Assembly: GCA_017792405.1 (NCBI GenBank)
Contig: CP051231.1
Span: 3,232,062-3,296,061 of the forward strand
DNA from: Oceanicola sp.
Lineage (GTDB): Bacteria; Pseudomonadota; Alphaproteobacteria; Rhodobacterales; Rhodobacteraceae
Length of the DNA stretch: 64,000 nt
Reading direction: 5' to 3'
Within the stretch, counting starts at the first letter, position 1. Each line of letters opens with the position of its first letter. The notes beneath the pieces were generated by a model. The model was given only the letters and a program-made list of their open reading frames with translations. It did not search any database and was not told the DNA's origin. Positions 26,342 to 35,589 of this stretch are shown one piece after another. The position numbers and the translations under genes were made by a program.

Positions 26342-27259
26342 TTGAGCGATCCGTTACCAAGAGAAGACCGCACGGCAGCGGGGGTGGTCACCATGCTGCT
26401 CGCCGTCTGCTTCTTCATCTGCATCGACACTTCGGCCAAGTGGCTCACCCTCTCTGGCCTGCCGGTGCTGATGGTGGTCTTCGCGCGCTATTTCGGCCAC
26501 TTCGTCTATGCCTGCGTGATCTACATCCCGCAGGAGGGGCTCGGTTGCTTCCGCTCGCGCGCGCCGCTCAAGCAGTTTCTGCGCAGCTGCTTCCTCTTTG
26601 GCTCCACGGTGCTCAACTTCTTCGCGCTCAAATACCTGCCGATCACCGTGACCACGACGATCATGTTCGCCGGTCCCATCGTGGTTACGCTCCTCGCCAT
26701 CCCGCTGCTGGGCGAAACCGTCGGCCTGCGCCGCTTCCTCGCCGTGGCCACCGGCTTCCTGGGCGTGCTGGTGGTGATCCAGCCCTGGGGGGCGGAATGG
26801 CATCCAGCGATGTTCTTCTCGCTCGCCGCCCTCATCATGGCCTCGCTCTACTTCGTGATGACCCGGATGCTTGCGGGGGTTGAGACAAACGCCACCCAGC
26901 AGGTCTGGTCCGCCGGGCTGGCCTCCCTCGTGCTGGCGCCCTTCGCCTTCGTCGCATGGACCGCGCCTGAAACCACAACCCAATGGGTGGTCCTCTTCGC
27001 CATCGGCTTCTTCGGCATGTTCGGCCATATCCTGGCCACCACCGCGCACCGCTGGGCCGATGCCTCTATCCTCGCGCCGATGGTCTACAGCCAGATCTTT
27101 CTCGCCGCAGTCTCGGGCATACTCGTGTTCGACACATGGCCCACCGTTTGGACGCTGGCCGGCGGACTCATCATCATCGGCTCGGGCCTCTACATCTGGC
27201 AGCGCGAGCGAGCCGTGCGGCGGCGGCAACTGATGAACGCGGCTCACCCCAAGTACTGA
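26342..27259 (+). CDS. DMT-superfamily transporter (EamA type), TTG start
   Basis: A 305-aa membrane protein with ten predicted hydrophobic segments arranged as two EamA repeats (first about residues 15-145, second about 155-290, the latter ending with GGLIIIGSGLYIWQRERAVRR). The only start that keeps the first helix is TTG at 26342, with GAGG 8 bp upstream; no ATG precedes it. As last gene of the catabolic run it could export or import a pathway compound or solute; EamA proteins have very mixed substrates. Confidence 0.85.
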   Translation: MSDPLPREDRTAAGVVTMLLAVCFFICIDTSAKWLTLSGLPVLMVVFARYFGHFVYACVIYIPQEGLGCFRSRAPLKQFLRSCFLFGSTVLNFFALKYLPITVTTTIMFAGPIVVTLLAIPLLGETVGLRRFLAVATGFLGVLVVIQPWGAEWHPAMFFSLAALIMASLYFVMTRMLAGVETNATQQVWSAGLASLVLAPFAFVAWTAPETTTQWVVLFAIGFFGMFGHILATTAHRWADASILAPMVYSQIFLAAVSGILVFDTWPTVWTLAGGLIIIGSGLYIWQRERAVRRRQLMNAAHPKY

Positions 27260-27268
27260 AACGACAAA

Positions 27269-27295
27269 GGGCCGGAGCGCACCATGCCCCGGCCC
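27269..27295. terminator. Bidirectional terminator-like hairpin between convergent genes
   Basis: Seven-bp perfect stem GGGCCGG / CCGGCCC, preceded by AAA and followed by TCTCC, in the 58-bp gap between the DMT transporter and the convergent DUF4139 gene. Confidence 0.6.
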
Positions 27296-27317
27296 TCTCC
27301 TGGTCAGCCAACCGGCC

Positions 27318-28973
27318 TCACGGATACCAGATCAACTCCGACCCCGAAGGCCAATCCAGCGTCACGTCGATCCGCACCAACTTCTTCTCGCCCGGCGCAA
27401 GTTCCATGTCCCATTCACCCACACCGCGCTTCTTCTCCCAGTCCTCGCGGGTGGGGGCGGGGCGTACGCGGATGTCCAGCTCAAGGTCTTCCTGCTCCGA
27501 ATAGGGCAGCGCGTAGAGCGCGGTGAGCTCCACCGGCTCGCCGCTGAGGTTCTCCACCGTGAACTCCATCGCCTGCTCGCGGGTGTTTGAGCGCGTCACG
27601 ATCCCCTTGTCGCCAGTGTCGTTGTTGAGCAGCTTCCACTCCAGCCGCACGGCCTCCAGCGGGCCAAACGACAGCTCCTCCTTTGCGCCCGCCGGGATCA
27701 GCGGCACCGAGTTGCGGCCCACGAACACGCCGTCGCGGTAAACCGAGGCCTGACCAGGCAGGATCGGCTCGGCCAGCGAGTTGCGCAGCTCGGCCAGCAG
27801 GAAGGCGGTGCTGTCGGTGCGCGGCGCGGCGATGATCTTCTCGTTCGCCTCCAGCGTCACCGTATCCAGCGCCAGTTGCAGCCCCTCGCCCGCGTCGGGC
27901 GAAAGCGTCACCTTGCGCGGGTAGTCGTAGCTCACAGCAAGCCCCTCCACCTTCAGCCCCGCAGCGATCGGGGCGACCGGCTCCACCATCGCCTCTTCCA
28001 TCACCTCCGGCTCTGCGGCGGCGCGAGCAGTGTCGTAGGAGGCACTGCCAGAGACACGGCTCTTATAGGCCCCCTGCCCGATCTGCGCCTGGTTCGGATG
28101 CGGCTCGCTGGGCACGATGCCCGCAAACGGATCGGCGGTCGAAAGCTCCAGCGTGATCCCGTCCCACAGTTCCCCGGTGTATTGCTGCACCACCGCCTTC
28201 CGGTCGATCGCGACCGAGGCGTTTTCTCCCCGGGTCAGCCGCAGGTCGTAATCCGGCCGCCACGCTGCTGCCCCGTCGAGATAGACCACCTCCAGCACCA
28301 CCTCCTGCGGCGCGTCCAGTTCCAGCGAAACCGCCATCATATCCACCGGCCCTTCCGGCGGGGTCAGGCGGGCCATGTCGGCCTTCGCCTGAGCCAACTG
28401 CGTCTTCAGCTCGGTCATTTCCTCGGAGAGGTCGCGCAGGGCCTCCTCGGTCTGCTGTTTCTCCAGCTGGGCAGCCGCCGTTTCGGTGCCGATCAGCCCG
28501 GCGGCCGTGCGCAGCGCATCGGGGTCGATCGCATCGAGCGCCCCGCCCTTCACCGAGGCCAGAAACTCGAGCCGCGCGTTCGCCCCGTCCAGCGCCACCT
28601 GGGCGCGGGCGATCTCATCGGCCTTGGCGGTGATGCTGTCCTCAAGGCTCTCGACCCGCTCCAGCGTGGCCTGCTGTGCCGGGGAATAGAGCGTTTCCGC
28701 GTCGGTCACGTAGCCGGTCAGGAGCTGGGTCGCCCCCAGCGCCACGCCGCCCGAGAGCAAGATCCGCGGCGGCCCGTAGTCCTGCATCCCTCGACGCACC
28801 GGAAACAGGATGCGGTGCGCCCCCGCCGGCACCTGCGCCGTCACCGTGCGGGTCACGGTGGCGCCCTGCGGGTAAACGGTGGCCGCCGTCACCGGGGCCG
28901 CGGCCTGAAAATCGGCAGCCAGTGCTGCAACGGGCAGGGTGGTGAGGGCGGTCGCCCAAAGGAGGGTCTTCAT
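27318..28973 (-). CDS. MuiA-family (DUF4139) secreted protein
   Basis: A 551-aa protein with signal peptide MKTLLWATALTTLPVAALAA, an N-terminal DUF4140-like domain (AAPVTAATVYPQGATVTRTVTAQVPAGAHRI), a coiled-coil middle (residues about 105-200, rich in Glu/Ala/Lys) and a C-terminal DUF4139 beta domain (VYLDGAAAWRPDYDLRL; WDGITLELSTADPF; FTVENLSGEPVELTALYALPYSE). The family is called mucoidy inhibitor A, but its biochemical role is not settled. Ribosome site GAGG is 9 bp before the ATG. It is transcribed after asd but behind a terminator, so probably as its own unit. Confidence 0.88.
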   Translation of the reverse strand: MKTLLWATALTTLPVAALAADFQAAAPVTAATVYPQGATVTRTVTAQVPAGAHRILFPVRRGMQDYGPPRILLSGGVALGATQLLTGYVTDAETLYSPAQQATLERVESLEDSITAKADEIARAQVALDGANARLEFLASVKGGALDAIDPDALRTAAGLIGTETAAAQLEKQQTEEALRDLSEEMTELKTQLAQAKADMARLTPPEGPVDMMAVSLELDAPQEVVLEVVYLDGAAAWRPDYDLRLTRGENASVAIDRKAVVQQYTGELWDGITLELSTADPFAGIVPSEPHPNQAQIGQGAYKSRVSGSASYDTARAAAEPEVMEEAMVEPVAPIAAGLKVEGLAVSYDYPRKVTLSPDAGEGLQLALDTVTLEANEKIIAAPRTDSTAFLLAELRNSLAEPILPGQASVYRDGVFVGRNSVPLIPAGAKEELSFGPLEAVRLEWKLLNNDTGDKGIVTRSNTREQAMEFTVENLSGEPVELTALYALPYSEQEDLELDIRVRPAPTREDWEKKRGVGEWDMELAPGEKKLVRIDVTLDWPSGSELIWYP

Positions 28974-29088
28974 CGGTCAATACCTCATGTCAAAATGCCT
29001 TCGGCGCGGAGCATCCTCCTGCCTTTTCCCGAAAGCAAGCTGCGTTTCCCGGCGCTCCTCGGCGCCGTTCAACAGGTAAGACGCAAGC

Positions 29089-29113
29089 AAAGGGCCGATC
29101 CTTGGACCGGCCC
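29089..29113 (-). terminator. Rho-independent-type terminator downstream of asd
   Basis: Read on the minus strand: GGGCCGGT, a 6-nt loop, ATCGGCCC (8 pairs including one G-T), then TTTGCTT. Located 50 bp after the asd stop. The rest of the 189-bp gap 28974-29162 shows no other feature that I can support. Confidence 0.75.
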
Positions 29114-29162
29114 TCAGAAAATTTTCGGCGTTCGTTGGGCGCGCCGTCAAAGCGCACCATTT

Positions 29163-30185
29163 TCAGCCCTTTTTCAGGATCCGCTGGCCGTAAAGCTCGG
29201 CGATCTGCACCGCGTTCAACGCCGCGCCCTTGCGCAGGTTGTCGCTCACGCACCAAAAGTTCAGCCCGTTCTCGATGGTACTGTCCTGCCGGATGCGGCT
29301 GATGAAGGTGGCAAAGTCACCAACGCATTCCACCGGCGTGGTGTAGCCACCCGGCTCGCGCTTATCGACCACGAGGATGCCCGGCGCTTCGCGCAGGATG
29401 TCGCGGGCCTCGTCCTCATCGAGAAACTCCTCGGTCTCGATGTTCACCGCCTCGGAGTGGCCCACGAACACCGGCACCCGCACGCAGGTCGCCGTGACCT
29501 TGATCGAGGGGTCGATGATCTTCTTGGTCTCGACGACCATCTTCCACTCTTCCTTGGTGGAGCCGTCTTCCATGAACACGTCGATCTGCGGGATCACGTT
29601 GAAGGCGATCTGCTTCTGAAACTGCGCAGGCTCCTTCTCCTGACCCGGCACATACATGCCCTTGGTCTGGTCCCAAAGCTCGTCCATGCCGCCCTTGCCC
29701 GCGCCGGAAACCGACTGGTAGGTGCTCACCACCACGCGCTTGATCTTGGCCCGGTCATGCAGCGGCTTCAGCGCCACCACCATCTGCGCCGTGGAGCAGT
29801 TGGGGTTGGCGATGATCATCTTCTTGGCATAGCCCTGGATCGCATCGGCATTCACTTCCGGCACGATCAGCGGGATATCCGGGTCGTAGCGGTAGAGCGA
29901 CGAGTTGTCGATCACGAGGCAGCCCGCCTTGGTGGCCTTGGGCGCATAGGTCTTCGTCGCATCCGAGCCGATGGCGAAGAGCGCGATATCCCATCCGGTG
30001 AAGTCGAAGGTATCGAGATCCTTGGTCTTGAGGGTCTTGTCGCCAAACGAAACTTCTGTGCCGAGAGATTTGCGCGATGCCAGCGCAACGATCTCATCAA
30101 CAGGGAACTGGCGCTCGGCCAGGATATTCAGCATTTCGCGGCCCACATTGCCCGTGGCGCCGGCGACGACGACGCGATAGCCCAT
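29163..30185 (-). CDS. asd: Aspartate-semialdehyde dehydrogenase
   Basis: A 340-aa enzyme that reduces L-aspartyl-4-phosphate to aspartate semialdehyde with NADPH, the branch point to lysine/diaminopimelate, threonine and methionine. N-terminal GYRVVVAGATGNVGREML is the cofactor site; the catalytic Cys is in IIANPNCSTAQMV; the substrate Arg/His region is CVRVPVFVGHSEAVNIETEE. Length matches the bacterial family. Ribosome site AAGGAGA lies just upstream. Divergent from the phosphomannomutase gene. Confidence 0.97.
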   Translation of the reverse strand: MGYRVVVAGATGNVGREMLNILAERQFPVDEIVALASRKSLGTEVSFGDKTLKTKDLDTFDFTGWDIALFAIGSDATKTYAPKATKAGCLVIDNSSLYRYDPDIPLIVPEVNADAIQGYAKKMIIANPNCSTAQMVVALKPLHDRAKIKRVVVSTYQSVSGAGKGGMDELWDQTKGMYVPGQEKEPAQFQKQIAFNVIPQIDVFMEDGSTKEEWKMVVETKKIIDPSIKVTATCVRVPVFVGHSEAVNIETEEFLDEDEARDILREAPGILVVDKREPGGYTTPVECVGDFATFISRIRQDSTIENGLNFWCVSDNLRKGAALNAVQIAELYGQRILKKG

Positions 30186-30343
30186 CAGGGTCTCCTTTGT
30201 TTACACGTTGCGGGGCCATATAGGGTTTATGGGTGTGTTTAAAGGGCAAAGCCGTGATTGCGCCGCCGGGGTTGCCAATTCGCGCGGGCTGCCTACGATC
30301 CATTCGCAGTTGCAGCATGACCGTACCAGCACCCGGAGCCCCC

Positions 30344-31723
30344 ATGACCGACCTTTCCGCATTCAAGGCCTATGACATCCGCGGCCAGATCGGCGTGAAC
30401 CTCGATAGCGCGCTTGCCCGCAAGATCGGCCGCGCCTTCGCCGAGGTTCTGGGCTGCAAGACAGCCGTCATCGGGCGAGATATCCGCCCCTCCTCCCCCG
30501 AGATCTCCGAGGCGCTGACCCAAGGCCTAAACGCAGGCGGCGTCGATGTGATCGACATCGGCCTCGTCGGCACCGAAGAGGTCTATTTCGCCACCTCTCA
30601 CCTCGGCGCAGATGGCGGGCTTATGGTGACCGCCTCGCACAACCCGATCGATTACAACGGCATCAAGATGGTGGCCGAAGGCTCCCGCCCGCTCTCCGCA
30701 GATGACGAGATGGAGCGCCTGAAGGAGCTTTGCGGCGGCCCCGACCTGCCCGATGCCGCCACCCCCGGCACCCGCTCCGAGGCCGACACCCGCGATGCCT
30801 ATGCCGACAAGATCGTTTCCTTCGTGGATATCTCCGCGCTCAAACCGCTGAAGATCCTCGTGAATGCCGGCAATGGCGTCGCCGGCCCCTCCTTCGATGC
30901 CATCGCCGCCAAGCTCGAGGCCGCAGGCGCACCGCTCACCTTCGAGCGCATGCACCACGAGCCCGATGCGACCTTTCCCAACGGCATCCCCAACCCGCTC
31001 CTTCCCGAGAACCAGCCCGCCACCGCCGATCGTGTGAAGGCCACCGGCGCGGCCATGGGCGTGGCATGGGATGGCGACTTCGACCGCTGCTTCCTCTGCG
31101 ACGAGACCGGCAGCTTCGTCGAGGGCGAGTTCGTCGTGGCCCTTCTGGCCAAGAGCTTCCTCGCCGTGCACCCCGGCGCCAAGATTGTCCATGATACCCG
31201 CGTCGCCTTCAACGCCCGCGAGGTGATTGCCGAGGCGGGCGGCGTGGCCGTGCCCTCGCCCTCCGGCCACTCCCTGATCAAGCGCCTGATGCGCAGCGAA
31301 GATGGCATCTACGGCGGCGAGATTTCCGCCCACCATTACTTCCGCGAGTTCTTCTACTGCGACAGCGGCATGATCCCTTGGCTGATGATCGCCGCCCTCA
31401 TGGCGTCCGAAGGCAAACCGCTCTCCGAAATGGTGGCGCAGATGCGCGCCGCCTATCCCTCCTCCGGCGAGATCAACTTTCGCCTCGGCGATCCGGAGGC
31501 CGCCAAGCAGGCTTTCGAAACGACCTATGCCGCCGATGCCACCGACACCAGCCGCCTCGACGGCCTCAGCCTCGAGTTCCCCGAGTGGCGGGTGAACCTG
31601 CGCAGCTCCAACACCGAGCCGGTGCTCCGCCTCAACGTCGAAACCCGCGGCGACCGCGCGTTGCTCGATGAGAAGGTGGCCGAAATCTCGCAGCTCATCC
31701 GCGACACCGGCGCGCCTGCCTGA
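30344..31723 (+). CDS. Phosphomannomutase/phosphoglucomutase
   Basis: A 459-aa alpha-D-phosphohexomutase. Start region FKAYDIRGQIG, catalytic phosphoserine loop in MVTASHNPIDYNGIKMV, metal loop DGDFDRC (VAWDGDFDRCFLCDE), sugar loop GEISAHHYF, and phosphate-binding loop LRSSNTEPVLRLNVE. It interconverts the 1- and 6-phosphates of mannose and/or glucose for envelope polysaccharide precursors (ManB/AlgC type). The frame runs upstream to 30233, but ATG at 30344 has a CGGAG site and the normal N-terminus. The 158-bp gap to the divergent asd gene shows nothing that I can name. Confidence 0.95.
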   Translation: MTDLSAFKAYDIRGQIGVNLDSALARKIGRAFAEVLGCKTAVIGRDIRPSSPEISEALTQGLNAGGVDVIDIGLVGTEEVYFATSHLGADGGLMVTASHNPIDYNGIKMVAEGSRPLSADDEMERLKELCGGPDLPDAATPGTRSEADTRDAYADKIVSFVDISALKPLKILVNAGNGVAGPSFDAIAAKLEAAGAPLTFERMHHEPDATFPNGIPNPLLPENQPATADRVKATGAAMGVAWDGDFDRCFLCDETGSFVEGEFVVALLAKSFLAVHPGAKIVHDTRVAFNAREVIAEAGGVAVPSPSGHSLIKRLMRSEDGIYGGEISAHHYFREFFYCDSGMIPWLMIAALMASEGKPLSEMVAQMRAAYPSSGEINFRLGDPEAAKQAFETTYAADATDTSRLDGLSLEFPEWRVNLRSSNTEPVLRLNVETRGDRALLDEKVAEISQLIRDTGAPA

Positions 31724-31760
31724 TCCGGCGCGCTGCCCGATACGCCTCGCATTTTACCTG

Positions 31761-31775
31761 TTAAGCCGCGCTTCA
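31761..31775 (+). promoter_or_regulatory. CtrA-like box upstream of motB
   Basis: TTAA-GCCGCGC-TTCA matches the CtrA pattern TTAA-N7-TTAA at 7 of 8 positions and lies 59 bp before the motB start. The surrounding CATTTTACCTGTTA (from 31750) recurs with one difference before flgE (from 32715), so both are probably the same class of flagellar promoter. Confidence 0.6.
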
Positions 31776-31833
31776 CGCCCCTCTGCTAAACCCGTCTCCG
31801 GGTGAAGACAGGTGCAAAAGCGAGGGGCGATCT

Positions 31834-32685
31834 ATGTCTGCCGCGAACGATGTTCGACCGATCATCATCAAGAAGAAAAAGATTATCGCGGGCGATGGTC
31901 ACCACGGCGGCGCATGGAAGGTCGCCTACGCCGACTTCGTGACCGCCATGATGGCCTTCTTCATGCTGATGTGGCTGCTCAACGCGACCACCGAGAAGCA
32001 GCGCAAGGGCATCGCCGACTATTTCAACCCCAATGTCCCGCTCTCCCGCGTCTCCGGTGGCGGCGAGGGGGCCTTTGGCGGTGACAGTGTCTTCACTGAA
32101 GAGACCCTTCCCCAAAGCGGCACCGGCGCCACTGCAGAAAATCCGGCAGACGCCCAGCTTGCCGCAGGCGAACAGGGCGAGCACGCGGGCGCGTCCAACG
32201 AGGAATCCCTTACCCAATCGGTCGATCTTGAAGATGTCGAACAAGCGCTGATGGCCATGTCCGGCGAGAGCATGACCGCCAATGAAGCGCTCCGGCATAT
32301 CGTCACCAAGGTCACCGACGAGGGGCTGATCGTGGAGGTCTTCGACATCGAGGGCGTGCCGCTGTTCCAGCCCGGCACCGATGAGCCCACCCGCATCATG
32401 CGTGAGATCGCCGGCATGCTGGCCCGCGTCTTCGACCTCGCCGCCAACCCGGTCGCCGTCAACGGCCACACCGCCTCCGAGCCGGTCGTCCGGGCCAACA
32501 ACCCTGTCTGGCAGCTTTCGGCTGACCGCGCCGCTGTGGGCCGCGAGCTTCTGGTATCCTCCGGCCTCGATGGCGCCCGAATGCAGCGCACCTCCGGCTT
32601 CGCCGACCGCAAGCCGATGGAGGGCAACCCCATGTCGATCCGCAACAACCGGCTGGAGTTCATTCTCCTGCGCACCGACATCTGA
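31834..32685 (+). CDS. motB: Flagellar motor stator protein MotB
   Basis: A 283-aa stator subunit. A short basic cytoplasmic N-terminus (IIIKKKKIIAG) precedes the single membrane helix AYADFVTAMMAFFMLMWLLNA, whose Asp is the proton-accepting residue. A plug/linker follows, then a C-terminal OmpA-like peptidoglycan-binding domain (VNGHTAS; WQLSADRAAVGRELL; RNNRLEFILLR). It anchors the stator to the wall and forms ion channels with MotA, whose gene is 10 kb away at 42846. First gene before the hook cluster, with its own CtrA-like promoter. Confidence 0.95.
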   Translation: MSAANDVRPIIIKKKKIIAGDGHHGGAWKVAYADFVTAMMAFFMLMWLLNATTEKQRKGIADYFNPNVPLSRVSGGGEGAFGGDSVFTEETLPQSGTGATAENPADAQLAAGEQGEHAGASNEESLTQSVDLEDVEQALMAMSGESMTANEALRHIVTKVTDEGLIVEVFDIEGVPLFQPGTDEPTRIMREIAGMLARVFDLAANPVAVNGHTASEPVVRANNPVWQLSADRAAVGRELLVSSGLDGARMQRTSGFADRKPMEGNPMSIRNNRLEFILLRTDI

Positions 32686-32725
32686 TTGCGGCGAAAGAGG
32701 GGCAAAACCGATGGCATTTTATCTG

Positions 32726-32740
32726 TTAGCCCTCCCTTAA
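32726..32740 (+). promoter_or_regulatory. CtrA-like box upstream of flgE
   Basis: TTAG-CCCTCCC-TTAA, one mismatch to the TTAA-N7-TTAA pattern, 59 bp before the flgE start. It is the same distance as the box before motB. Confidence 0.6.
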
Positions 32741-32798
32741 GGACGCCCGCGCATAGTGCCTCTCAAGCAAAGCTCCAAGCAGCAGAAAGGCGCTTCAC

Positions 32799-34103
32799 AT
32801 GACGATTTCTTCCTCGCTCAACGCGGGTGTGGCAGGCCTCGCGGCCAACGCCAGCCGCCTGGCCACGATCTCCGACAACATCGCCAATAGCGCGACCAAC
32901 GGCTACAAGCGCGCCGTGGCCGACTTTCACGCCATGGTCATCACCTCCGGGCGCGGCACCTATTCCGCCGGCGGCGTGCGGGTCACAACCACCCGCTTCA
33001 TCGACCAGCCCGGCGCCCTGCTGTCGACGGAAAATCCCACCGACCTCGCCGTGCGCGGCCGTGGCTTTCTGCCCGTCACCACCGAGAGCTCGCTGAACAA
33101 CCTCACCGGCGACCGGCCGATGTATCTCGCCACCACCGGAAGCTTCCGCACCAATGCCGATGGCTACTTGGTGACCGAGTCGGGCCTCGTGCTTATGGGC
33201 TGGCCCGCCGATTCCGATGGCTCCATCCCCAACTTCGCGCGCGACACCGCCGACGGGCTCGAGCCGATCCAGATCAACGTGAACCAATTCGCTGGCGAGC
33301 CGACCGAGAACATGCAGCTCGGCATGAACCTGCCCGCAACCGAAACCGACTTCGACGCCTCCGGCGACCCGCTCGACCTGTCGATCGAATATTACGACAA
33401 CCTCGGCACCTCCGAGTCTCTGTCGATTACTTTCACCCCCCAGATCCCGGCGACGGGTTCCTCCAACACATGGGACATGGTGATCACCGATTCCGCCTCG
33501 GGCGGCGCCGTTGTGGGCGAGTACGAGCTGGTCTTCGATGATACCCGCGGCTCCGGCGGCACCATCGACGCCGTCACCCTCACCGGCGCGGGCGGCGCTT
33601 ATGACGGGGTAACAGGCATCTTCACCGTTACCGTCGACGGCGGCCCGATCGACATCAACATCGGCGCCATCGGCTCCGGCAACCTGATGACCCAGCTCTC
33701 CGACAGCTTCGCGCCCACCTCGATCAGCAAGGATGGCTCGCCTGTGGGCAACATGGTCTCGGTCGAGGTCGATGCCAACGGTTTCCTCTCGGCGGCTTTC
33801 GACATCGGCATCACCCGCACAATCTACCAGATCCCACTGGTCGACCTGCCCAATCCCAACGGGCTGCTCGCGCTGGATAACCAGACCTACCAAACCTCCA
33901 ATGCCTCCGGCTCCTTCTTCCTCTGGGACGCGGCAGACGGGCCAACCGGCGATATCCTGAGCTACGCGCTGGAAGAGAGCGCCACAGACGTGGCCGGCGA
34001 GCTCACCGCCCTGATCCAGACACAGCGCGCCTATTCCTCCAACGCCAAGGTCATCCAGACGGTGGACGAAATGTTGCAGGAAACCACCAACATCAAGCGC
34101 TGA
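32799..34103 (+). CDS. flgE: Flagellar hook protein FlgE
   Basis: A 434-aa hook subunit. The N-terminal rod/hook motif is LATISDNIANSATNGYKRAVADFHAMV and the C-terminal helix is TALIQTQRAYSSNAKVIQTVDEMLQETTNIKR. The middle (residues about 140-330) is the hook-specific D1/D2 region with FlgE-like segments (NMQLGMNLPATETDF; IEYYDNLGTSESLSITF). Secreted by the export apparatus and assembled outside the cell. First gene of the flgE-flgK-flgL-flgI run. Confidence 0.95.
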   Translation: MTISSSLNAGVAGLAANASRLATISDNIANSATNGYKRAVADFHAMVITSGRGTYSAGGVRVTTTRFIDQPGALLSTENPTDLAVRGRGFLPVTTESSLNNLTGDRPMYLATTGSFRTNADGYLVTESGLVLMGWPADSDGSIPNFARDTADGLEPIQINVNQFAGEPTENMQLGMNLPATETDFDASGDPLDLSIEYYDNLGTSESLSITFTPQIPATGSSNTWDMVITDSASGGAVVGEYELVFDDTRGSGGTIDAVTLTGAGGAYDGVTGIFTVTVDGGPIDINIGAIGSGNLMTQLSDSFAPTSISKDGSPVGNMVSVEVDANGFLSAAFDIGITRTIYQIPLVDLPNPNGLLALDNQTYQTSNASGSFFLWDAADGPTGDILSYALEESATDVAGELTALIQTQRAYSSNAKVIQTVDEMLQETTNIKR

Positions 34104-34130
34104 CCCCAGCTCTAACCCGGGAGTCTCCCC

Positions 34131-35576
34131 ATGACCCTCTCCGCCTCCATGTCGGCCGCGCTGTCGGGGCTGAACGCCACCAAGCGCCAGACCGACGTGA
34201 TCAGCTCCAACATCGCCAACGCCCTCACCGAGGGCTACGGGCGGCGAAGCGTGAGCCTCTCGGTGCGCCCCCTTGGCGGGGTGCAGGTCGGCGCCATCGA
34301 AAGGGTCGTGAACGAGCGCGTCATCGGCGACCGGCGGCTGGCCCAGGCCGCCGCCGGCGAGGCCCAAACCCGGTCCGATGCGCTCACCCGCATCGAGGCC
34401 CTCCTCGGCGCACCCGATGACATCAACGCCCTCACCAGCGCCTACGCCCGCTTCGAGGGCGCGCTGATCGAGGCCGCCAGCCGCCCCGATGTGCCCGCCC
34501 GACTCGACAGCGCCGCGCGCGCCGGCGTCAACCTCGCCGCGAAGTTCGAGAGCATCTCCGATGGCATTCAGGATCTCCGGCTCGAGGCCGACCAGCAGAT
34601 CAACCGCGAAGTCACCAAGCTGAACAGCGCGCTCGAGCAGGTGGCCGAGCTGAACGCCCTGATCTTCAACTCCAACTCCAGCGGGCAGAACGCCGTCGCC
34701 CTGCACGACCAGCGCCAGGTGCTGATCGACAGCATCGCCGAGATCGTGCCGATCCGGCAGGTCCAGCGCGAGGGCGGCAAGGTCGCCCTCTTCACCCCCA
34801 CCGGCGGCATCCTGCTGGAGGGCACCGCGGCCAACATCGGCTTCTCTTCCGTCAACATGATCACACCCGACATGACCCTCGGCTCAGGCGCACTCTCCGG
34901 CCTTACCCTCAACGGCAACCCCGTCCGCACCGATGGGAACAACGCCCCCTTTGCCGGCGGCAGCCTCCACGCCCTCTTCGCCCAGCGCGACGAGATCGCA
35001 GTGTCCGCCCAAGCCAGCCTCGACATGATGGCCCGCGACCTCGTCGAACGGTTTCAGGACCCCGCGCTCGACACTACGCTCGGCGCCGGAGACGCCGGCC
35101 TTTTCACCGATGGCGGCACCGCATTTGTCGCCACTGATGAAGAGGGGCTTTCCGCCCGGCTGGAGTTCAACATCCTCGCCGACCCTGATCGCGGCGGCGA
35201 CAGCTGGCGCCTGCGCGACGGTCTCGGTGCCGCCGCCTCCGGCCCGGTCGGAAACGCCGCCCTGCTCCAGTCTCTCACGGACCGGCTGAACGAGAGCCGA
35301 AGCTCCGCCTCCACTGCCACCACCGGCCTGTCCCGCTCCGCCTCAGGCCATGCGGCCGACTTCCTCTCTGGCCTCGCCGCCGAGCGCGAGAGCGGCGAAG
35401 TCGAGCTGAGCTACCAATACGCCCGCTACGACACGCTGATGAGCACCGAACTTGCCGGCGGCGTCGATACCGACCGCGAGCTGCAACAACTCCTCGTCGT
35501 CGAACAGGCCTACGCCGCCAACGCCAAGGTGATCCAAACCATCGACGAACTGATTCAGCGGATCATGGCCATCTGA
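34131..35576 (+). CDS. flgK: Flagellar hook-associated protein FlgK (HAP1)
   Basis: A 481-aa hook-filament junction protein. N-terminus LSASMSAALSGLNATKRQTDVISSNIANALTEGYGRRSV and C-terminus LLVVEQAYAANAKVIQTIDELIQRIMAI are the usual coiled-coil ends; HDQRQVLIDSIAEIVPI is a conserved FlgK core segment. Length is at the short end of the family, as is usual in Rhodobacterales. It lies 27 bp after flgE and 13 bp before flgL. Confidence 0.94.
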   Translation: MTLSASMSAALSGLNATKRQTDVISSNIANALTEGYGRRSVSLSVRPLGGVQVGAIERVVNERVIGDRRLAQAAAGEAQTRSDALTRIEALLGAPDDINALTSAYARFEGALIEAASRPDVPARLDSAARAGVNLAAKFESISDGIQDLRLEADQQINREVTKLNSALEQVAELNALIFNSNSSGQNAVALHDQRQVLIDSIAEIVPIRQVQREGGKVALFTPTGGILLEGTAANIGFSSVNMITPDMTLGSGALSGLTLNGNPVRTDGNNAPFAGGSLHALFAQRDEIAVSAQASLDMMARDLVERFQDPALDTTLGAGDAGLFTDGGTAFVATDEEGLSARLEFNILADPDRGGDSWRLRDGLGAAASGPVGNAALLQSLTDRLNESRSSASTATTGLSRSASGHAADFLSGLAAERESGEVELSYQYARYDTLMSTELAGGVDTDRELQQLLVVEQAYAANAKVIQTIDELIQRIMAI

Positions 35577-35589
35577 AGGGGCTGACAGG

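Noticed and set aside
32763..34706. 647-codon minus-strand open frame opposite flgE/flgK
   Set aside because: It spans two well-supported flagellar genes and their promoter and shows no recognisable domain.
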